Origin: Caldithrix sp.
Lineage (GTDB): Bacteria; Zhuqueibacterota; Zhuqueibacteria; Thermofontimicrobiales; Sulfurfontimicrobiaceae
Direction: 5' to 3'
Length of the DNA stretch: 64,000 bases
NCBI GenBank assembly: GCA_020722815.1
Contig: DYKB01000027.1
Span: forward strand, 1-64,000
The notes below the pieces were generated by a model. The model saw only the letters and a program-made list of their open reading frames with translations, had not been told where the DNA came from and did no database searches. Below, piece after piece: positions 29,799-38,730 of the stretch (position 1 is the first letter of the stretch; each line of letters opens with the position of its first letter). A program made the position numbers and the translations under genes.

Positions 29799-29966
29799 CT
29801 TTTATTCAATTGTTCACGCGAAAAAGGTCATTTTGCCGAAACAATACCTGCTTTCAGGCCTGGTAGATTGCGTTAAAGGGACGAAGGTCCTGACCGAATG
29901 ATTCAATTTTCAGGACGATAACAAGTCAACCTGATAATTTGCTCGCCGAATCAATACCCGCGCAGA

Positions 29967-31700
29967 TTATTTTTTACATTTTCGAAAGGTGGCCAGTACA
30001 TCATTTTGACTCACAATGCCTACCAATTTTTCAGAATTTCCGGGATCAACCACGGGTAAATAGCTGACATTTTTATGCTTTGTAAAATATAGCAAGACTT
30101 CTCCCAACGTCCTATCCGGATAGGTCACCTGGGGTGTTTTCTTCACCAAATCTTGCGCAATGACCAAATTCGTCAACATGGATTCGAAAAGAACATCATG
30201 GATGTCCTCGTAATCGATGACGCCAATAAATCGACCGGCATCACCGACAACCGGAAAACGATCATAGCGACTGTGGGCAATCAATCGAAGGATTTCATTA
30301 AATGGAGTCTTCTCCTGAATTGTATTCACATTCATCCGCATAATATATTTCACCGGAATATCCTTTGCACTCCCCACGTGATAGCCTCGTGGCAGCCCAA
30401 TTGATGTCCGGAAAAAATCAACAACCTGATGTAATCCTTCAAAAGTACCGATGGGAGTCTTTTTAGCTAACATCGTTAGCAACGGGACTTCACCCGCTTT
30501 TATCAGACCAAATCGAATGGAAATAGGTCCCACAATTTCGAAAATTACCACGGCACCATAAATGATTGTCGTTATTTGCTGCGCATCCGGCACATCCAGG
30601 TTCAGAAGCGTTTTACAAATCCCGATGGCGATACCCGCCTGCGACAACATCACCAAACCCGTCCAGCGTTGTTCAGTTACATTAAAATGCCCCCATTTAG
30701 CACCCCAATGGGTACCCAAAATTTTTCCGACCATTCGACTGACGAGATAGATAGCTCCAAACCAGCCAATATGAACAATCGAGCCAAGATGAAGCGATGC
30801 GCCGGCGATGACAAAGAAAAAAACATATAATGGATAATCAAAATTTTTAATCGCTACAAAAATTTGCTCTGTTTTTAAAGAAGAATTGGCAATCATCATC
30901 CCGCATGCCAGCGCGGCCAATAAAATATCATAATTCAAATATCTACAAACACCTAATATCGCTACACTTCCCCCAAGAATGAGTAGTTGCAGTTCAGTAG
31001 ATGTTTGTAATTTTTGTCCCCAGACACTGATGATAAAGCCAACCAATCCACCCCAAAAAAGTGGGATAAAAATTTGTGCAAGAAGATTTAGCAAATTTTC
31101 GGAAGGTAGCAATAAATAGTATATCAAAATATTAAAAATAATAATAACGGAAAGATTATTTAAACCGACCAGGGCCGTTACAGCATCTGTCAGTGGACCT
31201 TCGGATTCATATTCACGAATAACCATCAAGGTTGAGGCCGGCGCTGTTTCAATAGCAACCGTCCCCAGAATTAACGCCAGATAAAGAGAGGATTTTAACA
31301 GCGAATCCATCCCTGGAATAAGCTTATTCAAAACAAAAAAATTGAAGCAAAAAATTAATCCGGCGACCATAATAAAAGTCAAAAAAATTTCCATTCCCGA
31401 AAAAACAAAAATACGATGTCGCCAACGTTTAAATATTGATGATTGAAAACTCATCCCAATTGAAAGCAAAATTAAAATTAATGCCATATCCATCAAAGGC
31501 TGCAATGATATAATAATTTCTTCATCAAGTATTGGCGTGAAGTGAAACCAATGCGCCAGTGACGGACCAGCCAGCAGCCCAATTAATAAATAGCCGGTCA
31601 CCCGTGGAATCTGAATACGAGAAAAGAGTCGTCCAAATAAGAGTGCGCTCAGAAAAATAACAGCGATTCCAATGAATTTAAATGCTAAAGCTTGGGTCAT
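29967..31700 (-). CDS. CPA2-type cation/proton antiporter with two CBS domains
   Basis: Membrane antiporter of 577 residues. Residues 1-390 form about twelve helices of the Na_H_exchanger fold (IQIPRVTGYLLIGLLAGPSL at the start, IETAPASTLMVIREYESEG in the middle, VMLSQAGIAIGI near the end). Two CBS motifs follow at about 450-570 (MNVNTIQEKTPFNEILRLIA, RFPVVGDAGRFIGVIDYED, SYLPVVDPGNSEKLVGIVSQ). CBS pairs bind adenine nucleotides and usually gate transport. Kef-type NAD-binding domains are absent. AAGGAG precedes the ATG. It probably exchanges Na+ or K+ for protons; the ion cannot be told from sequence. Confidence 0.85.
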   Translation of the reverse strand: MTQALAFKFIGIAVIFLSALLFGRLFSRIQIPRVTGYLLIGLLAGPSLAHWFHFTPILDEEIIISLQPLMDMALILILLSIGMSFQSSIFKRWRHRIFVFSGMEIFLTFIMVAGLIFCFNFFVLNKLIPGMDSLLKSSLYLALILGTVAIETAPASTLMVIREYESEGPLTDAVTALVGLNNLSVIIIFNILIYYLLLPSENLLNLLAQIFIPLFWGGLVGFIISVWGQKLQTSTELQLLILGGSVAILGVCRYLNYDILLAALACGMMIANSSLKTEQIFVAIKNFDYPLYVFFFVIAGASLHLGSIVHIGWFGAIYLVSRMVGKILGTHWGAKWGHFNVTEQRWTGLVMLSQAGIAIGICKTLLNLDVPDAQQITTIIYGAVVIFEIVGPISIRFGLIKAGEVPLLTMLAKKTPIGTFEGLHQVVDFFRTSIGLPRGYHVGSAKDIPVKYIMRMNVNTIQEKTPFNEILRLIAHSRYDRFPVVGDAGRFIGVIDYEDIHDVLFESMLTNLVIAQDLVKKTPQVTYPDRTLGEVLLYFTKHKNVSYLPVVDPGNSEKLVGIVSQNDVLATFRKCKK

Positions 31701-31958
31701 AATGGCTCCTTCTATTTAGACTATTTTCCCGATGCAATTCAGGTAAGTATTTCGTAAAGAACGCCCTGTTAAACGCTTTTTTTTATGACTATTCTGACAT
31801 TTTTTTTAAAATTATTGATTTGGCTATTGTTTTTTTATTGTCAAAAGTATATATTATATAATGTAATCTTTAAAAAGTCAACAGGTTTATTTAAATCACC
31901 TGACAAAAGTAAGCCTCCCGTTAGGATATTTTAATTTTTCATAAACCAAAAATAATCC
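31701..31958. other. AT-rich divergent gap, no gene seen
   Basis: The gap between the antiporter gene (minus) and the sigma-factor leader (plus) is very AT-rich and contains no ORF worth reporting. It presumably holds the antiporter promoter, but I cannot point to convincing hexamers. Confidence 0.4.
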
Positions 31959-31987
31959 TTGACTTTAATGTTAAAAAGCTGTAAATT
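31959..31987 (+). promoter_or_regulatory. Candidate promoter of the sigma-factor gene
   Basis: TTGACT and TAAATT are spaced by 17 bases. The site lies about 320 bases before the sigma-factor start. If used, it creates a long leader that includes the 26-codon ORF at 32140. Confidence 0.4.
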
Positions 31988-32139
31988 AATATATTCACAT
32001 CAAAACATTGATTCGCGAATCATAAGAGTATATAAATATTATGAGAAATGCCAGCCATTTTATTTCCTCACATTTGAGAAACCTAATTGTAATATAAATA
32101 TTTTTTGAAACTTCGTCCGTGTGGGAAGAGGAGAGAAAT

Positions 32140-32220
32140 ATGAATAAACAGCTCTTATATTATACCTTCAATTGGCCATTCAAACGGCTTCTGTCAAAAT
32201 CTGATAAGGACCTTCCGTAG
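32140..32220 (+). CDS. Possible 26-residue leader ORF before the sigma-factor gene
   Basis: ATG at 32140 is preceded six bases away by GAGGAGA and encodes 26 residues (MNKQLLYYTFNWPFKRLLSK, then SDKDLP) up to TAG at 32218. It is 88 bases upstream of the sigma-factor ATG on the same strand. It could be a translated leader, a small protein or an accidental ORF. No family is recognised. Confidence 0.3.
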   Translation: MNKQLLYYTFNWPFKRLLSKSDKDLP

Positions 32221-32308
32221 GCGAAACTTATTCTCCTTAACTTTTAACAAAAACAATTAGTTGCTGGAAAAAATCAACAAGAAATTTCATTAATAAGAAG
32301 GAGAAAAT

Positions 32309-33157
32309 ATGCCACGAAGAACCTCGGGCGTTCGTAGAGATTGGCTTTTTCGCTATTTTCGTGAAATTGATAAAATTCCAGTATTAAGTCCAAAAGAAGA
32401 AGTTGCCCTTATTCGCCTCATTCGCGGCGGAGATGGCATCGCTTTTAACAAACTGGTTAGATCCAACCTGAAATTTGTTGTCAAAATTGCCCTTCAATAC
32501 CGAAACAGCGGGCTGCCACTGGAAGATTTGATCAACGAAGGCAACTGTGGACTCATCAAAGCCATCGACCATTTTGACGAAACGCTCGGTTATAAATTCA
32601 TCTCCTATGCCGTCTGGTGGATACGGCAATCAATCCTGCGATCCCTTTCTGAACATTCCCGTGTTGTTCGGCTCCCCGTCAACCGAATCGGTGAAATCCA
32701 AAAAGTAGCACGAACCGTCCTGAAGCTCGAACAGGAATTCGAACGTGAACCTCAGCTTGAAGAAGTGGCCAGTGCTTTAAATTTTTCAAAAGAACAGGTT
32801 TCCGATGCCCTGCTCATTTCCCGCGCTTCGCTTTCATTCGAAGCCCCACACCCGCAAAACGACGATGTTTGCCTGGGTGATATGATCCAGGGTCGGGTTG
32901 ACGATTCTCCAGATAGTGGATTGTTAAAAAATTCATTAAAAACCAAAATTTTTGATCTACTGGATACCCTGACCGACCGGCAGGCCACTGTGATCAAACT
33001 TTATTATGGTCTTGATCGTGAATTACCCCAAACACTGGAAGAAATCGGGCTGCAACTTAAAATTTCCCGGGAACGCGTTCGACAAATTAAAGAAAAAGCA
33101 ATTAGTCGCCTACGCCACATTTCAAGAAGTCGCGTTTTGCGTGAATATATCGATTAA
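32309..33157 (+). CDS. RNA polymerase sigma factor, sigma-70 family, short primary type
   Basis: Sigma factor of 282 residues lacking region 1.1. Region 1.2 starts near residue 10 (FREIDKIPVLSPKEEVALIR). Region 2 includes NLKFVVKIALQYRNSGLPLE, DLINEGNCGLIKAIDHFDE and YAVWWIRQSILRSL. Region 3 follows, and region 4 has TLTDRQATVIKLYYGL and the helix-turn-helix TLEEIGLQLKISRERVRQIK. The length and motifs match the RpoD/SigA-like group of FCB bacteria, so it may be the housekeeping or a group-2 sigma factor. AAGGAGA precedes the ATG, and a strong terminator follows. It is monocistronic. Confidence 0.9.
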   Translation: MPRRTSGVRRDWLFRYFREIDKIPVLSPKEEVALIRLIRGGDGIAFNKLVRSNLKFVVKIALQYRNSGLPLEDLINEGNCGLIKAIDHFDETLGYKFISYAVWWIRQSILRSLSEHSRVVRLPVNRIGEIQKVARTVLKLEQEFEREPQLEEVASALNFSKEQVSDALLISRASLSFEAPHPQNDDVCLGDMIQGRVDDSPDSGLLKNSLKTKIFDLLDTLTDRQATVIKLYYGLDRELPQTLEEIGLQLKISRERVRQIKEKAISRLRHISRSRVLREYID

Positions 33158-33200
33158 AAATCCGATATCGCAGTTGATTGTATTGAAAATTTTTTCAACG

Positions 33201-33235
33201 AAAAGCACGCCTGGCTTTTGAGGCGTGCTTTTTTA
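33201..33235. terminator. Bidirectional terminator between sigma factor and Smr gene
   Basis: AAGCACGCCT pairs with AGGCGTGCTT, flanked by A on the left and six T on the right. It serves the sigma-factor gene on the plus strand and probably the converging Smr gene on the minus strand, whose stop is at 33233. Confidence 0.85.
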
Positions 33236-33568
33236 TTCCTTAATTTTAATTTCGACAATTGTTGCCCCCCAGCCACCGAACTCTGGTGGGGCATCCTTAA
33301 ACCCGATAACGCGTCGGTCGGATTTTAATACTTCGCGAACCGCCCATTTCAATTTACTTTTTCCTTTTCCATGAACAATTCTTAGGTAATTGATTTTTAA
33401 AGAAATTGCATTTGTTATAAACTCATTTATAATTTCAGGAATTTGTTCAGGGAAGAAACCATGCAAATCGAGTTCATTGGTTACTTCGATATATTCCGGA
33501 AGAGGTTCATCGGCGTCCCCTTCCCTGTCCTCTTCCAGCTCTTCCCACCATTTTTTTGATTTTTTCAT
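33233..33568 (-). CDS. Smr-domain protein
   Basis: Small soluble protein of 111 residues. The C-terminal 80 residues are a stand-alone Smr domain, recognised by NELDLHGFFPEQIPE, YLRIVHGKGKSKLKWAVREV and GGWGATIVEIK. Such domains are found in MutS2 and act as nicking nucleases or in ribosome rescue. The N-terminal 30 residues are acidic and lysine-rich. It converges with the sigma-factor gene. Which nucleic acid it acts on is unknown. Confidence 0.85.
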   Translation of the reverse strand: MKKSKKWWEELEEDREGDADEPLPEYIEVTNELDLHGFFPEQIPEIINEFITNAISLKINYLRIVHGKGKSKLKWAVREVLKSDRRVIGFKDAPPEFGGWGATIVEIKIKE

Positions 33569-33680
33569 ATAATCGCTTTAAAAAAGTGATTCAATAATAT
33601 TTAAATTGTTATCTTGATTTCAAAGACTGATTTTCTTATATTGAAAAGGCACTATAATAAAAAATTATGATATGGAGTTC

Positions 33681-33727
33681 GTGAAACGTAAATAGATTAT
33701 CACACATTACGTTTCACCTATTACGCC
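33681..33727. repeat. TTACG-type inverted repeat
   Basis: GTGAAACGTAA and TTACGTTTCAC are exact inverted repeats nine bases apart, followed by CTATTACGCC. It is the same type as the stretches at 1280 and 52710 and sits in the gap before the fucosidase gene. Confidence 0.5.
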
Positions 33728-33787
33728 TTATCAACTTTTATTTCCTGCGTGTCCAATGAAAATTAACCACTTTTAAAGGAAAATGCA

Positions 33788-35236
33788 ATGAATTTAATTC
33801 TTTTCGCAATTAGTAGTTTGCTAATTACTATTTTTTTGGCCGAGGTATTTGCTCATCCTTCTGATCAAAAATATTACCCGGATGGTGATCCACTGATGCA
33901 AGAGAAACTTAATCGTTGGCAGGATTTAAAATTTGGTCTATTAATGCACTGGGGGCCGTATTCGCAATGGGGCGTGGTTGAATCATGGTCAATTTGTGCC
34001 GAAGATGAACCCTGGTGTACCCGGCGAAATGAAAATTATATCGAATACAAGAAACAATATGAAAATTTGAAAACGACTTTCAATCCGGTGTATTTTAATC
34101 CCGAAAAGTGGGCCTTGGCGGCGAAAAATGCCGGAATGCGATACATCGTTTTTACCACCAAGCACCACGATGGTTTTTGTATGTTCGATTCCAAATATAC
34201 GGACTATAAAATTACTGATAAAAATTGTCCCTTCCATTCGCATCCAAAAGCAGATGTTACCCGTGCGATATTTGATTCTTTTCGCCAAAAAGGATTCTGG
34301 ATTGGAACCTACTTTTCAAAACCAGATTGGCATAGCGAATATTACTGGTGGCCAAATTTTGCCACGCCGGATCGGAATGTAAATTATGATGTTATAAAAC
34401 ATTCGGGACGCTGGCAAAAATTTATCGAATTCACACATAATCAAATCCTGGAACTCATGACGGATTATGGCACAATCGATATTCTCTGGCTGGATGGCGG
34501 CTGGGTACAACCACTCAGTCCGGCAGAAATCCAGAAATCGATTAATTCCCCTGATTTTAAATTTACCCGAATTCAAAGTCAGGACATCAAAATGGCGGAA
34601 TTGGTTAAGAAGGCCAGAGAAAAGCAGCCCGGATTAATTGTTGTTGATCGCGCCGTGGAAGGACCTTTCCAGAATTACCTAACACCAGAAAATCAAGTGC
34701 CCGAACGAAGACTTCCATATCCATGGGAATCCTGCATTACCGCTGGCGGGGGGTGGTCCTATGTACCGAATGTGCGCTATAAAAGTGCCAGCGAATTAAT
34801 TCATTTATTAGTCGATATTGTTTCAAAGGGTGGAAATCTGTTGCTGAATATCGCACCGGGCCCGGATGGAACCTGGCATGAAGAAGCATATCATCGTTTG
34901 GCGGAAGTCGGTGACTGGATGAAAATTAATGGTGAAGCTATTTACAATTCCCGACCCGTTGCGCCTTATAAAGAGGGAAAAGTCTGTCTTACCCAGCAAA
35001 AAGATGGCAGTACCTATGCCATTTATCTCGCGGATAAGGATGAAAAAAATCCACCCTCCAAAATCTGGCTTTCAACAATTCAACCAGAGAAGGCTTCAAA
35101 AGTCACCATGTTAGGGACAAAAGAAGAATTGCAATGGGAAACAGTTGGAAGGGGATTTGTTGTGAATATTCCTGAATCCATTCAACAAAATCCACCCTGC
35201 CAGTCAGCATGGACATTAAAATTTTTATATCAATAA
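33788..35236 (+). CDS. Secreted alpha-L-fucosidase, GH29
   Basis: Exported GH29 hydrolase of 482 residues that would release alpha-linked L-fucose. A signal peptide (1-22, ending VFAHPSD) precedes the TIM-barrel: FGLLMHWGPYSQWG, EKWALAAKNAGMRYIVFTTK, HHDGFCMFDSKYTDYKI and ILWLDGGWV near residue 235. The Asp in that last motif is the usual nucleophile. The C-terminal part is the beta-sandwich of the family. RBS AAAGGA precedes the ATG. It is followed by a Tat-exported DUF362 protein and a DUF6599-like protein on the same strand. With the beta-helix and apiosidase-like genes it fits degradation of fucose- or apiose-bearing polysaccharides. Confidence 0.88.
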   Translation: MNLILFAISSLLITIFLAEVFAHPSDQKYYPDGDPLMQEKLNRWQDLKFGLLMHWGPYSQWGVVESWSICAEDEPWCTRRNENYIEYKKQYENLKTTFNPVYFNPEKWALAAKNAGMRYIVFTTKHHDGFCMFDSKYTDYKITDKNCPFHSHPKADVTRAIFDSFRQKGFWIGTYFSKPDWHSEYYWWPNFATPDRNVNYDVIKHSGRWQKFIEFTHNQILELMTDYGTIDILWLDGGWVQPLSPAEIQKSINSPDFKFTRIQSQDIKMAELVKKAREKQPGLIVVDRAVEGPFQNYLTPENQVPERRLPYPWESCITAGGGWSYVPNVRYKSASELIHLLVDIVSKGGNLLLNIAPGPDGTWHEEAYHRLAEVGDWMKINGEAIYNSRPVAPYKEGKVCLTQQKDGSTYAIYLADKDEKNPPSKIWLSTIQPEKASKVTMLGTKEELQWETVGRGFVVNIPESIQQNPPCQSAWTLKFLYQ

Positions 35237-35425
35237 TAATTTATAACGAATAATATAGCAAAGAGAGCACTGATTTTGTGGTAAATCCAGAAGGAGAGCA
35301 ATGTAACCAAATGATCCGGAATGACGTATTTATACAGGATGAAATATATTTTAACCACCCAGAATATTAAAAGTGAGAATAGCCCCTTTAAAATTAGCAT
35401 AAACCAACTTTTCAGGAGTCTTTAT

Positions 35426-36643
35426 ATGAAGAAAAACGCTTATCAATCCATGAAAATTCAGCCTGATTTTAATCGACGTGACTTTTTAAAACTTGGTTCG
35501 GCGATCGGTACCGGGCTTGTGCTGGGGAATCCCAATCTCTGGGCACAGGAAAGTGCGAAACCACAACCTCCTCCCCGGCCGAAGACCAATATTGATTCGG
35601 CTTTAATCGTCCCCAGAAAAAAACTTTCATTGCCGGGCCCTTTTCCAGGCAAAGTAGTGCAAATTCAAAATCCAGCGGCGATGGCTGATGATAAACCTCA
35701 GGCTGAAATCATCCAGCAGATGTTTGAACAGGGCATACAAAAATTGACCGGCCAAAATATGGCAGAAAGCTTCAGTTTACTTTTTGAAAAAAATGACATC
35801 GTTGGTATTAAAGTTAATCCAGTGGGTCCCGGCTTAATCAGCACCCGTCTTGAACTGGTCGATGCGATTATTGACTGGCTGAATCAGAATGGTCTCCCCC
35901 GAAAAAATATCATCATCTGGGATCGGTTTGATTATATGCTGAAAGACGCGGGATTCACACCCGAACGTTATCCAGAAGTTGGTATTGAAGGGCTACAGAC
36001 GATGGATGAATCTGCGGCTGAGGGAAAAACAGATGATAACAGCCGCTGGCTGACCCCGGCTGGCAAACATGTCAGTGCAGATAATTTCGACATGAACACC
36101 TACTTCTGGGTCGATGTGGATGGCCCTCAGGATGATAAAGCCTATCTCAACCAACATGTTTTTAATGGAAAATTTTCCTACTTTGGAAAACTGCTGACTC
36201 AGAAAATTACAAAAATCATCAATGTGCCGGTCTTTAAAAATACCGGGAACGGCATTTCGATGGCCACAAAAAACATTGGTTACGGGGCAATTTGTAATAC
36301 CGGCCGTTTACATCAACCTTTATTTTTTGATGTCTGTACTGAGGTTCATGCTTTTCCAGTGATACGGGACAAGCTGGTATTGAATATTACCGATGGATTA
36401 CGCGCCCAGTATGATGGTGGTCCCATGCCAAATGCGAATTTTGCTTATCTTTTCAATACCCTCTTTTTCGCTACCGATCCATTTGGATTGGATACCATCT
36501 GCCAGCAGTTAATGGTTCAGAAACGCAAAGAGATGCAGGTAAAGGTTAATGAGCACCCGCGTTTTACAGAATATCTGCGATACGCTGAGCGATTGGGATT
36601 GGGAGTTGCTGATCCACTTAAAATCGAACATATCGTCGGTTAA
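35426..36643 (+). CDS. Tat-exported DUF362 protein
   Basis: Protein of 405 residues from the chosen start. CAGGAG lies eight bases before the ATG at 35426, so this start is preferred over the longer frame from 35321. A twin-arginine signal (FNRRDFLKLGSAIGTGLVLG) indicates export in folded form. The body is a DUF362 domain (NDIVGIKVNPVGPGLISTRL, DRFDYMLKDAGFTP, KIINVPVFKNTGNGISMATK). DUF362 proteins often accompany ferredoxin domains, but no Cys cluster is present here. The function is unknown. It lies 43 bases before a DUF6599-like gene, suggesting joint expression. Confidence 0.75.
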   Translation: MKKNAYQSMKIQPDFNRRDFLKLGSAIGTGLVLGNPNLWAQESAKPQPPPRPKTNIDSALIVPRKKLSLPGPFPGKVVQIQNPAAMADDKPQAEIIQQMFEQGIQKLTGQNMAESFSLLFEKNDIVGIKVNPVGPGLISTRLELVDAIIDWLNQNGLPRKNIIIWDRFDYMLKDAGFTPERYPEVGIEGLQTMDESAAEGKTDDNSRWLTPAGKHVSADNFDMNTYFWVDVDGPQDDKAYLNQHVFNGKFSYFGKLLTQKITKIINVPVFKNTGNGISMATKNIGYGAICNTGRLHQPLFFDVCTEVHAFPVIRDKLVLNITDGLRAQYDGGPMPNANFAYLFNTLFFATDPFGLDTICQQLMVQKRKEMQVKVNEHPRFTEYLRYAERLGLGVADPLKIEHIVG

Positions 36644-36686
36644 ATTTTTATTTATAAAAAAATGATATATTAAAAAGGCTCCTTAC

Positions 36687-37544
36687 ATGAAAAGTTGGTT
36701 GACATTTTTGATTATTTCGTTTCTATTTCTTGAATTAAAGGCTGCAATTGGCGTCCCACCCGGAAATTTTTCACCTGGCTGGACAAAAGATGGTTCAAAT
36801 CGAATTTTTGACCATAAAAATTTATATGGGCATATTGATGGCGGCGCAGAGTTGTTTTTTGAATTTGGCTTCATCGCTTTGAATTACCAGCGTTACAAAA
36901 ACGATTCTGACGAACTGATTCTCGAAATTTATGAAATGGAAAATTCCACGGCGGCCCTGGGCATTTATCTGATGAAATGCGGCCAGGAAACACCGATGAA
37001 CACCATTGATGCCCGAAACACGGTCAATGCCTACCAGATTTTGATCGTGAAAGGAGCCTGTTTTGTTCAGATTTATAATTTGAATGGCGAGCAAAGTCTG
37101 ATGCCGGCCATGATTCAACTGGCGCAAAAAGCACTGGAAAATATTCCTGTGGCCGAACCAGTCGAAATCCTTAAATTGCTCCCCCAGGATAGCCTCATTA
37201 ATGGTTCAGCCAAAATATTCCGGGGAAATTATGCCCTGCAATCTATCTATACTTTTGGAAGCGGTGATGTTTTTCTACTTGGCGGTAAAATCTTTGGCGT
37301 ATTAGGCGATTATCATGCAGCCAATGGCAGTACGCTTACATTACTCCTTATCTCCTATCCCGATTTCGATGCCGCTCAAAAGGCTTTCCAGAATGTACAA
37401 TCCAACCTGGATTCCTACCTGGAAGTCATCCAAAAAAACGCCGATCAGTTAATTTTTAAGGATTATAAAGGTCTTTATGGAATTATTACATTAAAAGGGG
37501 ATCAAATCCAGATAAAAATTAATTTGATAACGACTGGCGATTAG
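36687..37544 (+). CDS. DUF6599-like exported protein
   Basis: Exported protein of 285 residues with a signal peptide (1-19). The segment NLYGHIDGGAELFFEFGFIA, then LEIYEMENSTAALGIYLMKC, is the pattern I associate with DUF6599, a family of uncharacterised secreted proteins. The C-terminal part is a second similar fold. It follows the DUF362 gene closely and may work with it. No function can be assigned from sequence. Confidence 0.55.
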   Translation: MKSWLTFLIISFLFLELKAAIGVPPGNFSPGWTKDGSNRIFDHKNLYGHIDGGAELFFEFGFIALNYQRYKNDSDELILEIYEMENSTAALGIYLMKCGQETPMNTIDARNTVNAYQILIVKGACFVQIYNLNGEQSLMPAMIQLAQKALENIPVAEPVEILKLLPQDSLINGSAKIFRGNYALQSIYTFGSGDVFLLGGKIFGVLGDYHAANGSTLTLLLISYPDFDAAQKAFQNVQSNLDSYLEVIQKNADQLIFKDYKGLYGIITLKGDQIQIKINLITTGD

Positions 37545-37697
37545 ACGAAAGAAGTATACTCCAGGGTGAAAAAAAAATTTTAATCCTGAAAAATTACGAT
37601 ATGTTGACTTCACTCAGGAAGTATCCCGTATTACGATTTACACCTGAATCAATATCAAAATTTTCCATCATCAAATAATGAATTATTTCCAAAAATT

Positions 37698-38297
37698 TTA
37701 CCAATTATCTTCTTTGACCAGATAGATTCCGGGAATGCTGAGTCCAGTAACAATTCCTTTTACGATAACATTACTCCAAAAAATAGCCAAAACAACGGCG
37801 GGCGGGAAAACACCCCAGAAGGCGATGGTACAAAAAATTGCGCTATCAACGGGAACACTCACCGCATTACTCACCAGCACCCGTGCCCACTGATACCTGC
37901 GGGTGATTCGCTCGACCCATAATCGATACATTTCCGTATCCAGCAATTCTGCTATTACCTCGGCAATAATACTGGCTATTACAATACGCCAGACAGGGGC
38001 CAGTACTTTCGCAAATTCTGCCTGCTCACCAACAGTTGCATCCCCCGGCAGAACCGATACCAGCCAGAAAAGGCCAGCCATGAACAGATTAATACCAGCC
38101 GCGACAAAAATCAGGATTCGCGTTCCCTGTGCGCCGATTTTTTTATGCGCCAGGTCCCGTAAAGTAAAAGTAAGGGGATAAATCAAAGTACCGGCATCCA
38201 TTGAAAAGCCCCAAACGGCTATTATTTTTAAGCTGGTGATATCGGAAAGTATTTGGGCAGCAATATAGGCAGCAATAACTAAAATTAAAGTTCGCAT
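37698..38297 (-). CDS. VUT-family (YhhQ-like) queuosine-precursor transporter
   Basis: Membrane protein of 199 residues with about six helices (LILVIAAYIAAQILSDITSL, AGTLIYPLTFTLRDLAHKKI, IVIASIIAEVIAELLDTEMY, RVLVSNAVSVPVDSAIFCTI). These are the hallmarks of the VUT/DUF165 family, whose YhhQ member imports queuosine precursors. No preQ1 riboswitch was recognised upstream. GAAGGA precedes the ATG. No queuosine genes are nearby, so specificity rests on family knowledge only. Confidence 0.8.
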   Translation of the reverse strand: MRTLILVIAAYIAAQILSDITSLKIIAVWGFSMDAGTLIYPLTFTLRDLAHKKIGAQGTRILIFVAAGINLFMAGLFWLVSVLPGDATVGEQAEFAKVLAPVWRIVIASIIAEVIAELLDTEMYRLWVERITRRYQWARVLVSNAVSVPVDSAIFCTIAFWGVFPPAVVLAIFWSNVIVKGIVTGLSIPGIYLVKEDNW

Positions 38298-38730
38298 CCG
38301 TCAATTATCCTTCTTTGAAATATATTAAATTTTTCTGAAATAAGATAATACCCCAAAATAATCATTGCATTTATGCCAAAAAATTGTATATTAAAGGGTA
38401 TTCATACTTGTTTCTATTTTTTAAATTTCTTAAACTGGGATTCTATATTTTAAGTTCATATAAAAATTATCAGAATCGTTCTTCTCAAATTATGGATTGT
38501 AAGAACAAGCATTTTTTGCTTTGTAATTCCCATGAATAAACGATGCTGTAAGATGAATTTTGGTTTCCTTCAAAATCCAATTATAATTTTTAATTCAACT
38601 CGCGAATTTTTTTCAAGAGGATTGAATATTTCTTCTTTATAATATTCATTATTCAGCTTAATTCGTTCCAAAAAACTCAAACTGGTTGAAGAGCAAAGGT
38701 CAAAATTATCATCAGACAACAAGGGAACGT
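38298..38730. other. Divergent intergenic region
   Basis: About 430 bases between the transporter (minus) and the oxidoreductase gene (plus). A plausible plus-strand promoter is TTGCAT at 38365 and TATATT at 38387, spaced 16 bases. Otherwise the sequence is AT-rich and I see no gene. Confidence 0.35.

Noticed and set aside
37698-38400. PreQ1 riboswitch before the VUT transporter
   Set aside because: No hairpin with the conserved A-rich tail is seen upstream of the start.
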